The notes under the pieces: model-generated
Database searches by the model: none
What the model was told of the DNA's origin: nothing
Seen by the model: only the letters and a program-made list of their open reading frames with translations
Origin: Methylobacterium brachythecii
GTDB taxonomy: Bacteria > Pseudomonadota > Alphaproteobacteria > Rhizobiales > Beijerinckiaceae
Direction: 5' to 3'
DNA length: 64,000 bases
Assembly: GCF_014196345.1 (NCBI RefSeq)
Contig: NZ_JACIDN010000001.1
Coordinates: 441,393-505,392, forward strand
Shown: piece after piece, positions 34,100 to 44,363 of the stretch
How the letters are laid out: the number at the start of each line of letters is the position of its first letter
Position numbering within the stretch: position 1 is the stretch's first letter
Position numbers and translations under genes: made by a program

Positions 34100-34291
34100 C
34101 CGGACCGGCGCGGGAATCGCTGTCCGGTGGCCGGCGCCCACGATGCATCGCGGCCACAGAGCGTGAGTTCCGCGATCCCCCATCATCCTCTTTCCGCCCC
34201 ATAGCGCTTATACTTGGCCGTTTAGAGGGGCGTCGGCCCCGCGATTGACGGGGCGGCGCTCGGCAGACGGGTTCGCGCTCGGGGAACGGAC

Positions 34292-35581
<1,290 letters not shown>

Positions 35582-35590
35582 CCAGAGCAT

Positions 35591-35621
35591 GTTCCGGCGA
35601 AGCGTCTCCGCTTCGCCGAAC
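35591..35621. repeat. Short palindromic hairpin after murA
   Basis: GTTCCGGCGAAGCG, loop TCTC, CGCTTCGCCGAAC, with one bulged base. It follows an AGAGCAT-like lead that I associate with a Methylobacterium intergenic repeat. It sits between the convergent murA and the minus-strand gene ending at 35644 and may end both transcripts, but there is no clear T-run. Confidence 0.5.
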
Positions 35622-35643
35622 GTCGTGACGTCGAGGCGCGCGT

Positions 35644-35955
35644 TCAGTATCCGTTGTCGATGGCGCCACGCTTCGGGCCGAAGCCGGGAATCTGGCAGCG
35701 GCACGGGGAATCCTGCGGCGCCGGCGGGTAAGGGCAATTGCCGCGCGGAGTCACGCAGACGCTTCCCTGACGGCCATAGGGCCGCGGGCGCGGGCGATAC
35801 TCGTCGTCGTAGCGGCGCTCGTAGCGGCGCGGACGATCGTATTCGTCGCCGTTGTAGTACTGGCCGCCATATTGCGCGGCTGCAGGAACGGCACCGGCCG
35901 TCAGCCCCAGTACCGTCGCGGCCATCGCGGCCAGGGTTACTCGTTTCAGGATCAT
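35644..35955 (-). CDS. Small secreted Tyr/Arg-rich protein
   Basis: 103 aa. Signal peptide to about residue 27 (VPAAAQ), then a repetitive Tyr/Arg/Pro/Asp segment (YERRYDDEYRPRPRPYGRQG) and a Cys-bearing tail (VCVTPRGNCPYPPAPQDSPC, then RC). Three to four cysteines suggest disulfides. GAGGAATGG lies before the ATG. No family recognised; periplasmic or surface location inferred. Confidence 0.65.
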   Translation of the reverse strand: MILKRVTLAAMAATVLGLTAGAVPAAAQYGGQYYNGDEYDRPRRYERRYDDEYRPRPRPYGRQGSVCVTPRGNCPYPPAPQDSPCRCQIPGFGPKRGAIDNGY

Positions 35956-36215
35956 TCGCTGCCATTCCTCGCCTTCGGGCCATCGCGCAGACGCTGCGGA
36001 TCGCCTCGCTCGTCGCCGGATCGTCCGCATCGGACACGGCGCGCGCTGCAAAATCATTTCTACCGGTGGCGGATGAACCGCGGCTGACACGGCGGACAAA
36101 GCCACACCTGGGCTTTATCGGTTGGTGACTTGACCAGGATCGCGATGGTGCCTTGCAGCCGAGTCGGGCCCTCGGCAAAAAGGTGGTTCTGCTTCTGGTT
36201 GCGCCGACCCCTGAG

Positions 36216-37640
36216 ATGAAGACCCCGATGGCTCCGACAATCGGCCTGCGCGGCGGCCTGTGGACCATCGGTCTCGTCGGGCTGCTGGTCGTGCTGCCCC
36301 TGTCGATCGTCGCTCCCGTCGCGGGAGCGTTGGGCCTGGCCGTGCTCGGGCTCATGGCCGCGCTGCTGACCGCGATCATCCAGCAGCGCCGTGCCGCCGG
36401 CCTCTCAGCCTCTCAGGAGAAGCTGTCGAACGAGATCGGCGTGCTCTCGCAGCGCCTGCTCAAGGCGGAGGCCGCCATCACCGTTGCCGCCCGCGCCGTG
36501 CTCGCGAAGACCGAGCCGCCGGCCGCGGCGCCGGCGGCCGCCGACGCGGTGCTGGCAGCCGGGGTCGAGGACGTGACCCGCGAGATCGGTCTGCTCAGCG
36601 GCATCGTGCGCGAACTCGCCGAGGTCGTCTCGGCGCAGGAGGCCGAGATCGGCCGCCTCAAGGCTGTTCCTCGTTCCGTGCCCGCGGCGCCAATGGAACC
36701 GCCATCCGTCACCCCGCCGCATCGCGGACCGGCTCCGATCGCGGCGTTCAAGCCGCCCGCCTTCGTGCCGGCCCCCCGCGATCCCGAGCACGAGAGGGCG
36801 CTGGTCGAGGCCTTCGACGGCGACGGCCTCGAGGTGTGGCTGCAGCCCATCGTGACCCTGCCGCAGCGGAAGGTGGTCTCCTACGAGGCGTTGGCGCGTT
36901 TGCGACTCGGTGCGGACATCCTGGCGCCCGAGGCGTTCCTGCCCGCGCTGGAGCGCCAGGGCCGCACGACGTCCCTCGATCGCCGCATGATCCGCAGCAG
37001 CACCGTGATCGCCCGTCACCTACAGGGTCGCGGAAGCACGGCGACGGTGGCCTACGGTCTCTCGCCGCTCTCGCTGTTCGAGCCGGATTTCCTGCGCTCG
37101 CTCGGCGGCCTCGTCTCGGACGGCTCGGACATCGTTGGCCGCGTGACGGTGATCCTGCCGCAGGCGAGCTGGCGCAGCCTCGACGCGGAACAGAATGCCG
37201 TCCTGGGCACCCTGCGGGGACGGCTCGGCTTCGGCCTCGACCGGCCGACGGACCTCCGCTTCGATGCCGGGCAACTCGCCGAACGCGGGGTCTCGCAGAT
37301 CAAGGTGCCGGCCGCGCTGCTGCTGCGGCCGTCCTCACGTGAGACGATGCCCGACATCGCGATCGAGGACCTCGTCACCGCCCTCGGCCGGGCCGGCATC
37401 CGGCTGGTGGCGACCGAGGTCGAGCGCGAGGGCGAGGTACCGGACCTGATCGATCTCGACGTGCCGCTGGCGCAGGGCACGGTCTTCGCCGGCCCGAAGG
37501 CCGTGCGGGCCGAGGTCTTTGCGGAGGCCAAGGCTCCCGCCGTCGCGTCCGCCGGGCAGGAGATCGGCGAGGATCGGCCCGCCTCAGAGGCGCCGCAGCA
37601 GCGCAAGGCCTTCCGGGACTTCCTCCGCCGCGCCGTCTGA
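36216..37640 (+). CDS. Membrane-anchored degenerate EAL-domain protein
   Basis: 474 aa. Two hydrophobic segments (about 12-50), a helical/coiled linker to about 160 and a C-terminal EAL fold (about 195-425). LQPIV, YEALARL and QGTVFAGP are kept. However, the metal-binding Asn is replaced (AYGLSPLSL), the DDFGTG loop has become RFDAGQL, and the mid-domain Glu is lost. It is therefore unlikely to hydrolyse cyclic-di-GMP and more likely binds it or a partner. Start uncertain: ATG 36216 or 36228. Confidence 0.8.
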   Translation: MKTPMAPTIGLRGGLWTIGLVGLLVVLPLSIVAPVAGALGLAVLGLMAALLTAIIQQRRAAGLSASQEKLSNEIGVLSQRLLKAEAAITVAARAVLAKTEPPAAAPAAADAVLAAGVEDVTREIGLLSGIVRELAEVVSAQEAEIGRLKAVPRSVPAAPMEPPSVTPPHRGPAPIAAFKPPAFVPAPRDPEHERALVEAFDGDGLEVWLQPIVTLPQRKVVSYEALARLRLGADILAPEAFLPALERQGRTTSLDRRMIRSSTVIARHLQGRGSTATVAYGLSPLSLFEPDFLRSLGGLVSDGSDIVGRVTVILPQASWRSLDAEQNAVLGTLRGRLGFGLDRPTDLRFDAGQLAERGVSQIKVPAALLLRPSSRETMPDIAIEDLVTALGRAGIRLVATEVEREGEVPDLIDLDVPLAQGTVFAGPKAVRAEVFAEAKAPAVASAGQEIGEDRPASEAPQQRKAFRDFLRRAV

Positions 37641-37724
37641 CGGGACTGAGCACCGGGTCATCCGCTGGCGATTGATTTCCGAGGCTGCGGTCCCTAACCC
37701 GGCGGCTGATCCCCGAGCCTCGAG

Positions 37725-38630
37725 ATGTCCATGTCCGACCGCGCCGCCGCGGCCCCCGTTCCCACGCTTCGCGGCTTCGCGGAGGTCGCCGAGTCCTACG
37801 ACCTCATCCTGTGCGATGTCTGGGGCGTGCTCCATGACGGCCGGGTCGGTCACAAGGCGGCCAGTGAGGCGCTGATCCGGTTTCGCGGGTTGTCCGGCGA
37901 GCGCCCGCGCCGCGTCATCCTGGTCTCGAACGCCCCGCGGCCCTGGCGCGGCGTCCAGACCATCCTCGACGGTTACGGCGTGCCGCGGGAGGCCTACGAC
38001 GCCATCCTGACCTCGGGCGACCTCACGCATGCGCTGCTGGCGCAGCATCCGGGAGAGCGGGTCTACCATCTCGGCCCGGACCGCGACCGGCCAATCTACG
38101 AGGGACTCGATCTGAGGCTGGTTCCGGCGGCCGAGGCGCAACGCGTGGTCTGCACGGGCCTGTTCGACGACGACATCGAGACGGCCGAGGATTACCGGGA
38201 GGAGCTCGCCGACTTACGGGCGAGAGGGATCCCGATGATCTGCGCCAACCCGGATCTCGTGGTCGAGCGCAATCGCCGGCTGATTCCCTGCGCCGGCGTC
38301 ATCGCCGCGGCCTATGCCGAGATCGGCGGCGAAGTCGTCTATGCCGGCAAGCCGTACCGTCCGGTCTATGACGCAGCCCTGGCCAAGGCCGGGACGCTCG
38401 ACGGCTTGCCTGCGCCCGACCTCGCGCGGGTAGTCGCGGTCGGCGATGCCATTCGTACCGACATCGCCGGGGCCAGCGCTGCGGGCATCGCCTCGATCCT
38501 CGTCGCCCGCGGCATCCATGCCGAGGAGCTCGGTCTCACGGCGGAGCATCACAGCCTCGGCGACGTCGCCGACTGGCTCTCGCGCCAGCCGGTCAGACCC
38601 AACGCGGTGATCGAGCGGCTGGCCTGGTAA
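37725..38630 (+). CDS. HAD-IIA hydrolase, TIGR01459 family
   Basis: 301 aa. HAD motif I ILCDVWGVLHDG (nucleophile Asp31), motif II in VILVSNAPRPW, and motif III/IV in VYAGKPYRPVYDAAL and VGDAIRTDIAGASAAG. The DVWGV form is characteristic of this alphaproteobacterial family. Probably a cytoplasmic phosphatase; substrate unknown. Met3 (37731) is an alternative start. Confidence 0.87.
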   Translation: MSMSDRAAAAPVPTLRGFAEVAESYDLILCDVWGVLHDGRVGHKAASEALIRFRGLSGERPRRVILVSNAPRPWRGVQTILDGYGVPREAYDAILTSGDLTHALLAQHPGERVYHLGPDRDRPIYEGLDLRLVPAAEAQRVVCTGLFDDDIETAEDYREELADLRARGIPMICANPDLVVERNRRLIPCAGVIAAAYAEIGGEVVYAGKPYRPVYDAALAKAGTLDGLPAPDLARVVAVGDAIRTDIAGASAAGIASILVARGIHAEELGLTAEHHSLGDVADWLSRQPVRPNAVIERLAW

Positions 38631-38651
38631 GCCGCTCGACCGGCGCGAGGC

Positions 38652-39938
38652 TCAGCTCCCCTTCTTCGGCGTCAGCTTGAGGATCTCGCCGTTCTCTCCC
38701 TCGGTGACGGCGTAGATCGCGCCGTCCGAGCCCACCTTCACGTCGCGGATGCGGCGATCGAGGGACAGCCGCTCCTCGGTCACGACGGTGTCTCCGGTCA
38801 GCTTGAGGATGACCAGGCCCTTGCTGACCAGTCCGCCGACGACGAACTCGCCCTTCCAGGCCGGAAACGCGTCCTTATCGTAATAGGCGATGGCCGAGGG
38901 GCCGATGACAGGGTCCCAGTAATAGACCGGCTGCGAGGTGCCGGCCGCCACGGTGGCGCCATCGGCGATCTTCTCGCCCGAATATTCGATGCCGTAGGTC
39001 GCCAGCGGCCAGCCGTAATTGATGCCGGGGCGGGGCCGGTTGAGCTCGTCGCCGCCGCGCGGGCCATGCTCGACGATCCAGAGCCGGCCCTGGCCGTCGA
39101 GCGTCGCGCCCTGCACGTTGCGGTGCCCGTAGGACCAGATCTCGGGCTTGGCCTTGTCGCTGCCGGCGAAGGGGTTGTCCTTCGGCGCGTTGCCGTCGGT
39201 GTCGATGCGGAAGACCTTGCCGAGGCCGCTGGTGAGGTCCTGGGCCTGTCCGCGAGTCTGCTTGTCGGAGCGCTCGCCTACGGTGACGAACAGCTTGCCG
39301 TCCGTCGAGAAGACGAGGCGCGAGCCGAAATGCTTGTCGCCGTCATAGGTCGGCGTCTGGCGGAAGATTACCTTCAGATCGTCGAGCTTGGCCGTGCCGC
39401 CGGCCTCGATCAGCTTGGCTTTCGCCACGCTGGTGCCGTTGCCCTTCTCGCGCGGTTCCGAATAGCTGATGTAGACGAGCCTGTCGGCGGCGAAGCTCGG
39501 GCTCAGGGCGATGTCGAGCAGGCCGCCCTGGCCGCGGGAATCGACCTTCGGCACGCCTGCGATCGGATCGCCGACGGCCCCTTCCTTCGAGACGATGCGG
39601 ATCTTGCCGGCCTTCTCGGTCACGATCATGCGACCGTCCGGCAGAAACTCCAGAGCCCAGGGCGAGGCCAGGCCCTTGGCGACCGAGGCGACATCGACCT
39701 CCGTCTTCTGCGCAGGCTGGGGCGCCCGGGTCTGGTTCGGCAGCAGCGGCTTGTAGTCGGTGTTCGGCGCCTGCGACTCGGCGGTGCTCCCGGTGCCGGA
39801 GGCGGTCGGCGCCTGGAAGGCTTCACCGCCGACGCGCGCTGCCGGGGTTCCCGCGTCGTTGGTCTGGGCGAGACCTGCCTGCTGTCCCAGTCCGAGGGTG
39901 GCGGCGGTCGCGAGCAGAAGGAAGAGAGTGCGCTTCAC
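38652..39938 (-). CDS. PQQ-dependent sugar dehydrogenase (soluble GDH-type)
   Basis: 428 aa from a GTG at 39938 with AAGGA upstream. Signal peptide (VKRTLFLLLATAATLGLGQQ, cleavage after LAQ), a low-complexity linker (to about 75) and a six-bladed propeller: LASPWALEFLPDGRMIVTEK, GLLDIALSPSF, GDKHFGSRLVF (PQQ/Ca-site histidine region), GHRNVQGATLD and VEHGPRGGDELN. Periplasmic aldose or aldose-like dehydrogenase (Asd/YliI type). The longer upstream frame has no signal and looks spurious. Confidence 0.85.
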   Translation of the reverse strand: MKRTLFLLLATAATLGLGQQAGLAQTNDAGTPAARVGGEAFQAPTASGTGSTAESQAPNTDYKPLLPNQTRAPQPAQKTEVDVASVAKGLASPWALEFLPDGRMIVTEKAGKIRIVSKEGAVGDPIAGVPKVDSRGQGGLLDIALSPSFAADRLVYISYSEPREKGNGTSVAKAKLIEAGGTAKLDDLKVIFRQTPTYDGDKHFGSRLVFSTDGKLFVTVGERSDKQTRGQAQDLTSGLGKVFRIDTDGNAPKDNPFAGSDKAKPEIWSYGHRNVQGATLDGQGRLWIVEHGPRGGDELNRPRPGINYGWPLATYGIEYSGEKIADGATVAAGTSQPVYYWDPVIGPSAIAYYDKDAFPAWKGEFVVGGLVSKGLVILKLTGDTVVTEERLSLDRRIRDVKVGSDGAIYAVTEGENGEILKLTPKKGS

Positions 39939-40339
39939 GTGATCAAATCCTTGAAATCGGGCACGGCCGCGGATGGGTCCGCCGTCGGGCGCCTTCCCGC
40001 CCGCGTCGGCGCTTGCGCCGCGAGGTGACGGGACGGGTCTGAAAACCGCGAGTTGGCGCGGGTCACACCCGCAGATGGGGCGGCAAAGCCTCGCGGCGAG
40101 GGCTGAGCGCGTCATCGGCGTCGTCAACCAGCCCTGGGAGCGGGCGTGGCTGCCCCCGCCGGGGCGGTCGACGGCATGAGATACCCGCGTGCCAGGGCTG
40201 TCTCCAGCGAAGGTGCCTTGACCGTGCGTCGGGCCGTCGCCAATTCTGCACGTATTCCCCGGCATCGGTCCTCGGTGAGGACGGATCGGCCGTCGCGGCA
40301 TGGGTCCGCGGGGAAACGAGATTGCGAAAGGGTTTTACG
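39939..40339. other. Divergent intergenic region before trxA
   Basis: 400 bases between the sugar dehydrogenase and trxA. Several frames are open but none has coding character or a ribosome binding site. No convincing operator or RNA gene was seen. Confidence 0.4.
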
Positions 40340-40660
40340 ATGGCGACGGTCAAGGTAACCGATGCGAGCTTCGAGCAGGACGTCCTTCAGTCCGCCGAGC
40401 CCGTCGTCGTAGATTTCTGGGCGGAATGGTGCGGCCCCTGCCGGCAGATCGGTCCGGCGCTCGAGGAGATCTCCACGGATCTGCAGGGCAAGGTGAAGAT
40501 CGCCAAGGTCAATGTCGACGAGAATCCCGGCATCGCCTCGACCTACGGCATCCGCTCGATCCCGACGCTGTTGATCTTCAAGGACGGCAAGCTCGCCAGC
40601 CAGAAGGTCGGCGCGGCTCCCAAGGGCGATCTCTCGCGCTGGATCCAGGCCAGCGCCTGA
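40340..40660 (+). CDS. trxA: Thioredoxin
   Basis: 106 aa, standard size. Active site WCGPC (Cys31, Cys34), cis-Pro motif SIPTLLIF. Cytoplasmic disulfide reductase, also the likely reductant of MsrA. The ATG at 40340 is chosen over an ATG six codons upstream because [15 protein letters not shown] is the usual start of the family. A strong terminator follows. Confidence 0.97.
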   Translation: MATVKVTDASFEQDVLQSAEPVVVDFWAEWCGPCRQIGPALEEISTDLQGKVKIAKVNVDENPGIASTYGIRSIPTLLIFKDGKLASQKVGAAPKGDLSRWIQASA

Positions 40661-40688
40661 ACGTTCCGACAAGATTATCGATAGAGCG

Positions 40689-40716
40689 AAGCCCGGCCAT
40701 TTGGCCGGGCTTTTTT
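40689..40716 (+). terminator. Rho-independent terminator of trxA
   Basis: Stem GCCCGGCC (40691-40698) with GGCCGGGC (40703-40710), loop ATTT, followed by six T. A second small hairpin (GTCTGC/GCAGAC, 40717-40733) follows. Confidence 0.9.
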
Positions 40717-40751
40717 GTCTGCACTTCGCAGACGGCTTGGCGCAAACGAAG

Positions 40752-40777
40752 AAAGCCCGGCCAGATGGCCGGGCTTT
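40752..40777 (-). terminator. Terminator of the porin gene
   Basis: Stem AAAGCCCGGCC (40752-40762) with GGCCGGGCTTT (40767-40777), loop AGAT. The core stem is identical to the trxA terminator 60 bases away. On the minus strand it is followed by CTTCGTTT. Confidence 0.8.
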
Positions 40778-40807
40778 CCTGCGAGGATCGAGATCCTAGA
40801 GTTCGGC

Positions 40808-41713
40808 TTAGTACGAGCCGAACTTGTAGTTGATGCCGGCGCGCACGACGGCGAACTCGGTGTCGCGGGTGCGGGCCCCACCGGAGACCAGGACGACGCC
40901 CGGGCCGCCGATGGCGGAGACAACGCCGTCGGCGCTGGTGGCGAAGGCGCCGTTGTTGCGGTTGCCGCGGTCGAGGTTCACGTAGAGACCTTCGACCTTG
41001 AACGTCACAGCCGACGAGCGGAAGAAGTTCAGGAACGAGTCGGTCGGGAGAGCGTACTCGATACCACCGCCGGCAGCGTAACCGGTCTTGAAGTCGTCGG
41101 TGGACGTGCCCGAGCCGAACTGGCGGCCGCCGCCGGCGCCGTAGGCGAAACCGCCGGTGCCGTAGAACAGGACGCGGTCGAAGGCGTAACCGATGCGGCC
41201 GCGGACGGTGCCGAAGTAGTCGAGGCCCGAGATGCCCGACGGGTTGTACACCAGGGTGCCCGGGATCACGCCGCCGGCAACGCCACCGTTCGGGAAGGCG
41301 CTGAAGCGGTTACGGTTGCGGCCGAAGTCGGCGTACTGAGCGTCAGCCTCGACACCGACGACCACGCCGTTGCCCGGGGTGAACTGGTAGTTGTAGCCGA
41401 TCTGGCCACCACCGACGAAGCCGTCGCTGCTGTTGCTGTTGCCGAAGGCGAGAACGCCGTTGCGGAAAGCAGCCGGAGCAGCACCCGTTGCGAAGACGTG
41501 ACGCGAAGCGTCAACGCCGACCACGGTCGGGCCGCCATCGTTGGAGCCGGCATCGAAGCCGTAACCAGCGTTGAAACCGGCGTAGAAGCCCGTCCAGGTG
41601 AAGACCGGAACCGGCGTGAAGACGGGAGGAGCCGCGCGGCGCGGCAGGTCGGCCGCGGAAGCGGCGGCGGTGAGCGCCGTGAAGGCGGCGAACGATGCGA
41701 GAAGCTTTTTCAT
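40808..41713 (-). CDS. Omp25/RopB-type outer membrane beta-barrel protein
   Basis: 301 aa. Signal peptide (MKKLLASFAAFTALTAAASA, cleavage before ADLP), then alternating hydrophobic strands opening WTGFYAGFNAGYGFDAGSND and ending in aromatic-rich NYKFGSY, the C-terminal targeting signature for the BAM machinery. The ADLPRRAAPP start of the mature protein is typical of Hyphomicrobiales Omp25/31 proteins. Probably abundant, with its own terminator. The 259-base upstream region is AT-richer but has no recognised site. Confidence 0.9.
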   Translation of the reverse strand: MKKLLASFAAFTALTAAASAADLPRRAAPPVFTPVPVFTWTGFYAGFNAGYGFDAGSNDGGPTVVGVDASRHVFATGAAPAAFRNGVLAFGNSNSSDGFVGGGQIGYNYQFTPGNGVVVGVEADAQYADFGRNRNRFSAFPNGGVAGGVIPGTLVYNPSGISGLDYFGTVRGRIGYAFDRVLFYGTGGFAYGAGGGRQFGSGTSTDDFKTGYAAGGGIEYALPTDSFLNFFRSSAVTFKVEGLYVNLDRGNRNNGAFATSADGVVSAIGGPGVVLVSGGARTRDTEFAVVRAGINYKFGSY

Positions 41714-41972
41714 TGTTTGATCCCCAGCGAGGTGCCCGATCGCCGGAGAAGCTAGACCATTCTCAACCGACGGGATGTAGCCTCGAGGACACACCGCCGG
41801 CTCGGAGACTCCCGGATGGTTCCGACAGAGTGCTGATCGGCCCGCTCTGCAGAGGCGATTCCCTTCGCAACGGCCTAAATCACATGATCGGTATTCGATG
41901 CATTCTTGGTTATTGAATTCTTAATTGAAACCGCTGCCGCCCTAGGCAGCGATTGCTGACGAGAGCTTAGGC

Positions 41973-43298
41973 CTAGACCGGCGGCGTCCCGTTCGCTTCG
42001 AGAACGGCACCGGCGAGATAGAGCGAGCCGCAGATCAGCACGCGGGGCGGCCGCTCGAAGGCCTCTGCAGACAAGCCGAGCAGGGCGGCCTCGGTGCCGC
42101 GCGCCACGCGGGTGACGAGTCCGACGGATTGCGCGATCTGCGCGACCTCCTCGGCCGGGCGGGCAGCGATCTGGCCGGGAATCGGCACCGCGACCAGCGT
42201 TCGGGCGAGGCCGACGAAGTTCTTCAGGAAGCCTTCGGCGTCCTTGGTCCCAAGGAGCCCGACCACCAGCACCAGCGGCACGTCGCTGCGCTCGCACAGG
42301 TCGGCCATGGCGGCGGCGAGGATGCGGCCGCCATCGGCGTTGTGGCCGCCGTCGAGCCAGAGCTCGGCATCTTTCGGCATCAGGTCGGCGAGGCGGCCGC
42401 GGGTGAGCCTCTGCAGGCGGCCCGGCCAGTCGACGTTGCGCAGGCCCGCCTCGTAGGCGGCTGTTCCGAGATCGCCGAAGCCGGCCGCGCGCAAGGCGGT
42501 GATGGCGGTTCCGGCATTCACGAGTTGGTGGCGCCCGGCGAGCCGCGGCAGCGGCAGGTCGAACAGCTCGGTCTCGTCCTGGTAGACAAAGCGCCCGCTC
42601 TCTTGATGGACCGAGAAATCCTGGTTGCCGACGAGGATCGGAGTGGCGCCGACCCGCTCGGCCTGCCGGCACAGGACCGAGTCGGCTTCGGCATAGTCCT
42701 GCGCGGCGATGACGGCCGGGCAGCCGCGCTTGAAGATGCCGGCCTTTTCGGTGGCCACCGATTCGAGCGTGTCGCCGAGATACTCGGCATGGTCTCGTCC
42801 GATCGGGGTGACGACGGCACAGGCCGGCTGCGCGATCACGTTCGTGGCGTCGACCCGGCCGCCGAGGCCGACCTCGAGGAGAAGCACGTCGGCCGGGGCT
42901 TCCGAGAAGAGCAGCAGGGCCGCCGCCGTGGTGATCTCGAAAACGGTGATCGGATCGCCGGCATTGACCGCCTCGCAGCGGGCAAAGGCCTCGGCGAGGC
43001 GCTCCTCGGGGACGAAGGTGCCGCCGCCGATGCCGCCGATGCGGATACGCTCGTGGAAGCGCACCAGATGCGGTGAGGTATAGACGTGCGCGGCGAGGCC
43101 GCCGGCTTCGAGGATCGCCCTCATGAAAGCGATCGTCGAGCCCTTTCCATTGGTGCCGGCGACGTGGATCACCGGCGGCAGCCGCCGCTCCGGATGGTTC
43201 AGCCGAGCGAGAAGGCTCTCGATCCGGCCGAGAGACAGGTCGATCGTGCGCGGATGAAGGGCGAGGAACCGCCCCATCAGGGCGTCTGAAGAGTCCAT
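41973..43298 (-). CDS. folC: Folylpolyglutamate/dihydrofolate synthase
   Basis: 441 aa. ATP-binding P-loop VAGTNGKGSTIAFM, the omega-loop region (VYTSPHLVRFHERIRIGG), LLEVGLGGRVDATNVI and the C-terminal domain motif LWLDGGHNADGGR. Adds glutamate to dihydropteroate or folates in the cytoplasm. It follows accD on the same strand, the common alphaproteobacterial accD-folC pair; I did not see trp genes upstream. Confidence 0.95.
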   Translation of the reverse strand: MDSSDALMGRFLALHPRTIDLSLGRIESLLARLNHPERRLPPVIHVAGTNGKGSTIAFMRAILEAGGLAAHVYTSPHLVRFHERIRIGGIGGGTFVPEERLAEAFARCEAVNAGDPITVFEITTAAALLLFSEAPADVLLLEVGLGGRVDATNVIAQPACAVVTPIGRDHAEYLGDTLESVATEKAGIFKRGCPAVIAAQDYAEADSVLCRQAERVGATPILVGNQDFSVHQESGRFVYQDETELFDLPLPRLAGRHQLVNAGTAITALRAAGFGDLGTAAYEAGLRNVDWPGRLQRLTRGRLADLMPKDAELWLDGGHNADGGRILAAAMADLCERSDVPLVLVVGLLGTKDAEGFLKNFVGLARTLVAVPIPGQIAARPAEEVAQIAQSVGLVTRVARGTEAALLGLSAEAFERPPRVLICGSLYLAGAVLEANGTPPV

Positions 43299-43353
43299 GT
43301 CTCGCTGATCGCGGTCTTCGTCGATGGTGGGCCGGCCATGGATGGCCGGCGGG

Positions 43354-44232
43354 TCAGGCTGCCTTGGACGTCGGCACGTTCAGGAGAAGGCCGCAAACCC
43401 GCGCGATCGTCTCCCTGAGATCCTTGCGGTGGACCACCTGGTCGACCATGCCGTGCTCTCGCAGATATTCCGAGCGCTGGAAGCCATCCGGCAGCTTTTC
43501 GCGGATGGTCTGTTCGATGACCCGCGGGCCGGCAAAGCAGATCAGCGCGCCGGGCTCGGCGAGATGCACGTCGCCGAGCATCGCATAGGAGGCGGTGACG
43601 CCGCCGGTGGTCGGGTTGGTCAGCACGACGATGTAGGGAAGCTTCGCCGCATTGAGCCGGCGCACGGCCACCGTGGTGCGCGGCATCTGCATCAGCGAGA
43701 GGATGCCCTCCTGCATGCGCGCACCGCCCGAGGCCGAGAACAGCACGTAGGGTGTGCGCTTCTCCAGTGCCGTCTCGGCGCCGCGGACGAAGGCCTCGCC
43801 TGCCGCCATGCCGAGCGAGCCGGCCATGAAGGCGAATTCCTGCACCGCGATCGTCGTGGGCAGGCCGCTGACCCGGCCGAAGCCGATCTTGAAGGCGTCC
43901 GGCATGCCGGTCTTGGTGCGGGCCTCCTTGAGGCGGTCGATATATCTCTTCTCGTCGCGGAACTTCAGCGGGTCGGTGGCGACCTCGGGAAGCGGCACGT
44001 CGATCCAGGTGCCCTCATCGAACATCGTCTTAAGGCGCGCCTGGGCGCTCATCTTGAGGTGATGCTCGGAGCCGGGGATCACCCAGAGGTTCTGCTCGAC
44101 CTCCTTGTGGAAGACCATCTGCCCGGTATCGGGGCACTTAATCCAGAGGTTCTCCGGGGTCTCGCGCTTGTTGAAGAGCGTTTTGATCCTCGGCCGAACG
44201 ACCTCCGAGATCCAGTTCATCGGTTCGACCAT
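43354..44232 (-). CDS. accD: Acetyl-CoA carboxylase carboxyltransferase beta subunit
   Basis: 292 aa. Carboxyltransferase fold with GGSLG-like [31 protein letters not shown] and [19 protein letters not shown]. Works with AccA to form malonyl-CoA. The N-terminal zinc ribbon is degenerate: the first knuckle reads KCPDTGQ and the second VIPGSEHH, so only one of four cysteines remains, as I recall for other Hyphomicrobiales. ATG 44232 has AAGGA upstream; MNW (44220) is the alternative. Confidence 0.95.
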   Translation of the reverse strand: MVEPMNWISEVVRPRIKTLFNKRETPENLWIKCPDTGQMVFHKEVEQNLWVIPGSEHHLKMSAQARLKTMFDEGTWIDVPLPEVATDPLKFRDEKRYIDRLKEARTKTGMPDAFKIGFGRVSGLPTTIAVQEFAFMAGSLGMAAGEAFVRGAETALEKRTPYVLFSASGGARMQEGILSLMQMPRTTVAVRRLNAAKLPYIVVLTNPTTGGVTASYAMLGDVHLAEPGALICFAGPRVIEQTIREKLPDGFQRSEYLREHGMVDQVVHRKDLRETIARVCGLLLNVPTSKAA

Positions 44233-44363
44233 GCGAACGTCCTTGCCGCGAAGCCACGGATGGTGAGCACGACTGCCCATTGGGCGATCGGATCTCGGCG
44301 AGCGCTTTATCCCAGATCCTGTCGCGGCGAAACGGATCGCGCGCGGCTGGTGTGCGCCGGCCC

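Noticed and set aside
39939-40339. Upstream extension of the sugar dehydrogenase frame
   Set aside because: The signal peptide begins at the GTG 39938; the extension is Arg/Pro-rich and has no start with a binding site.
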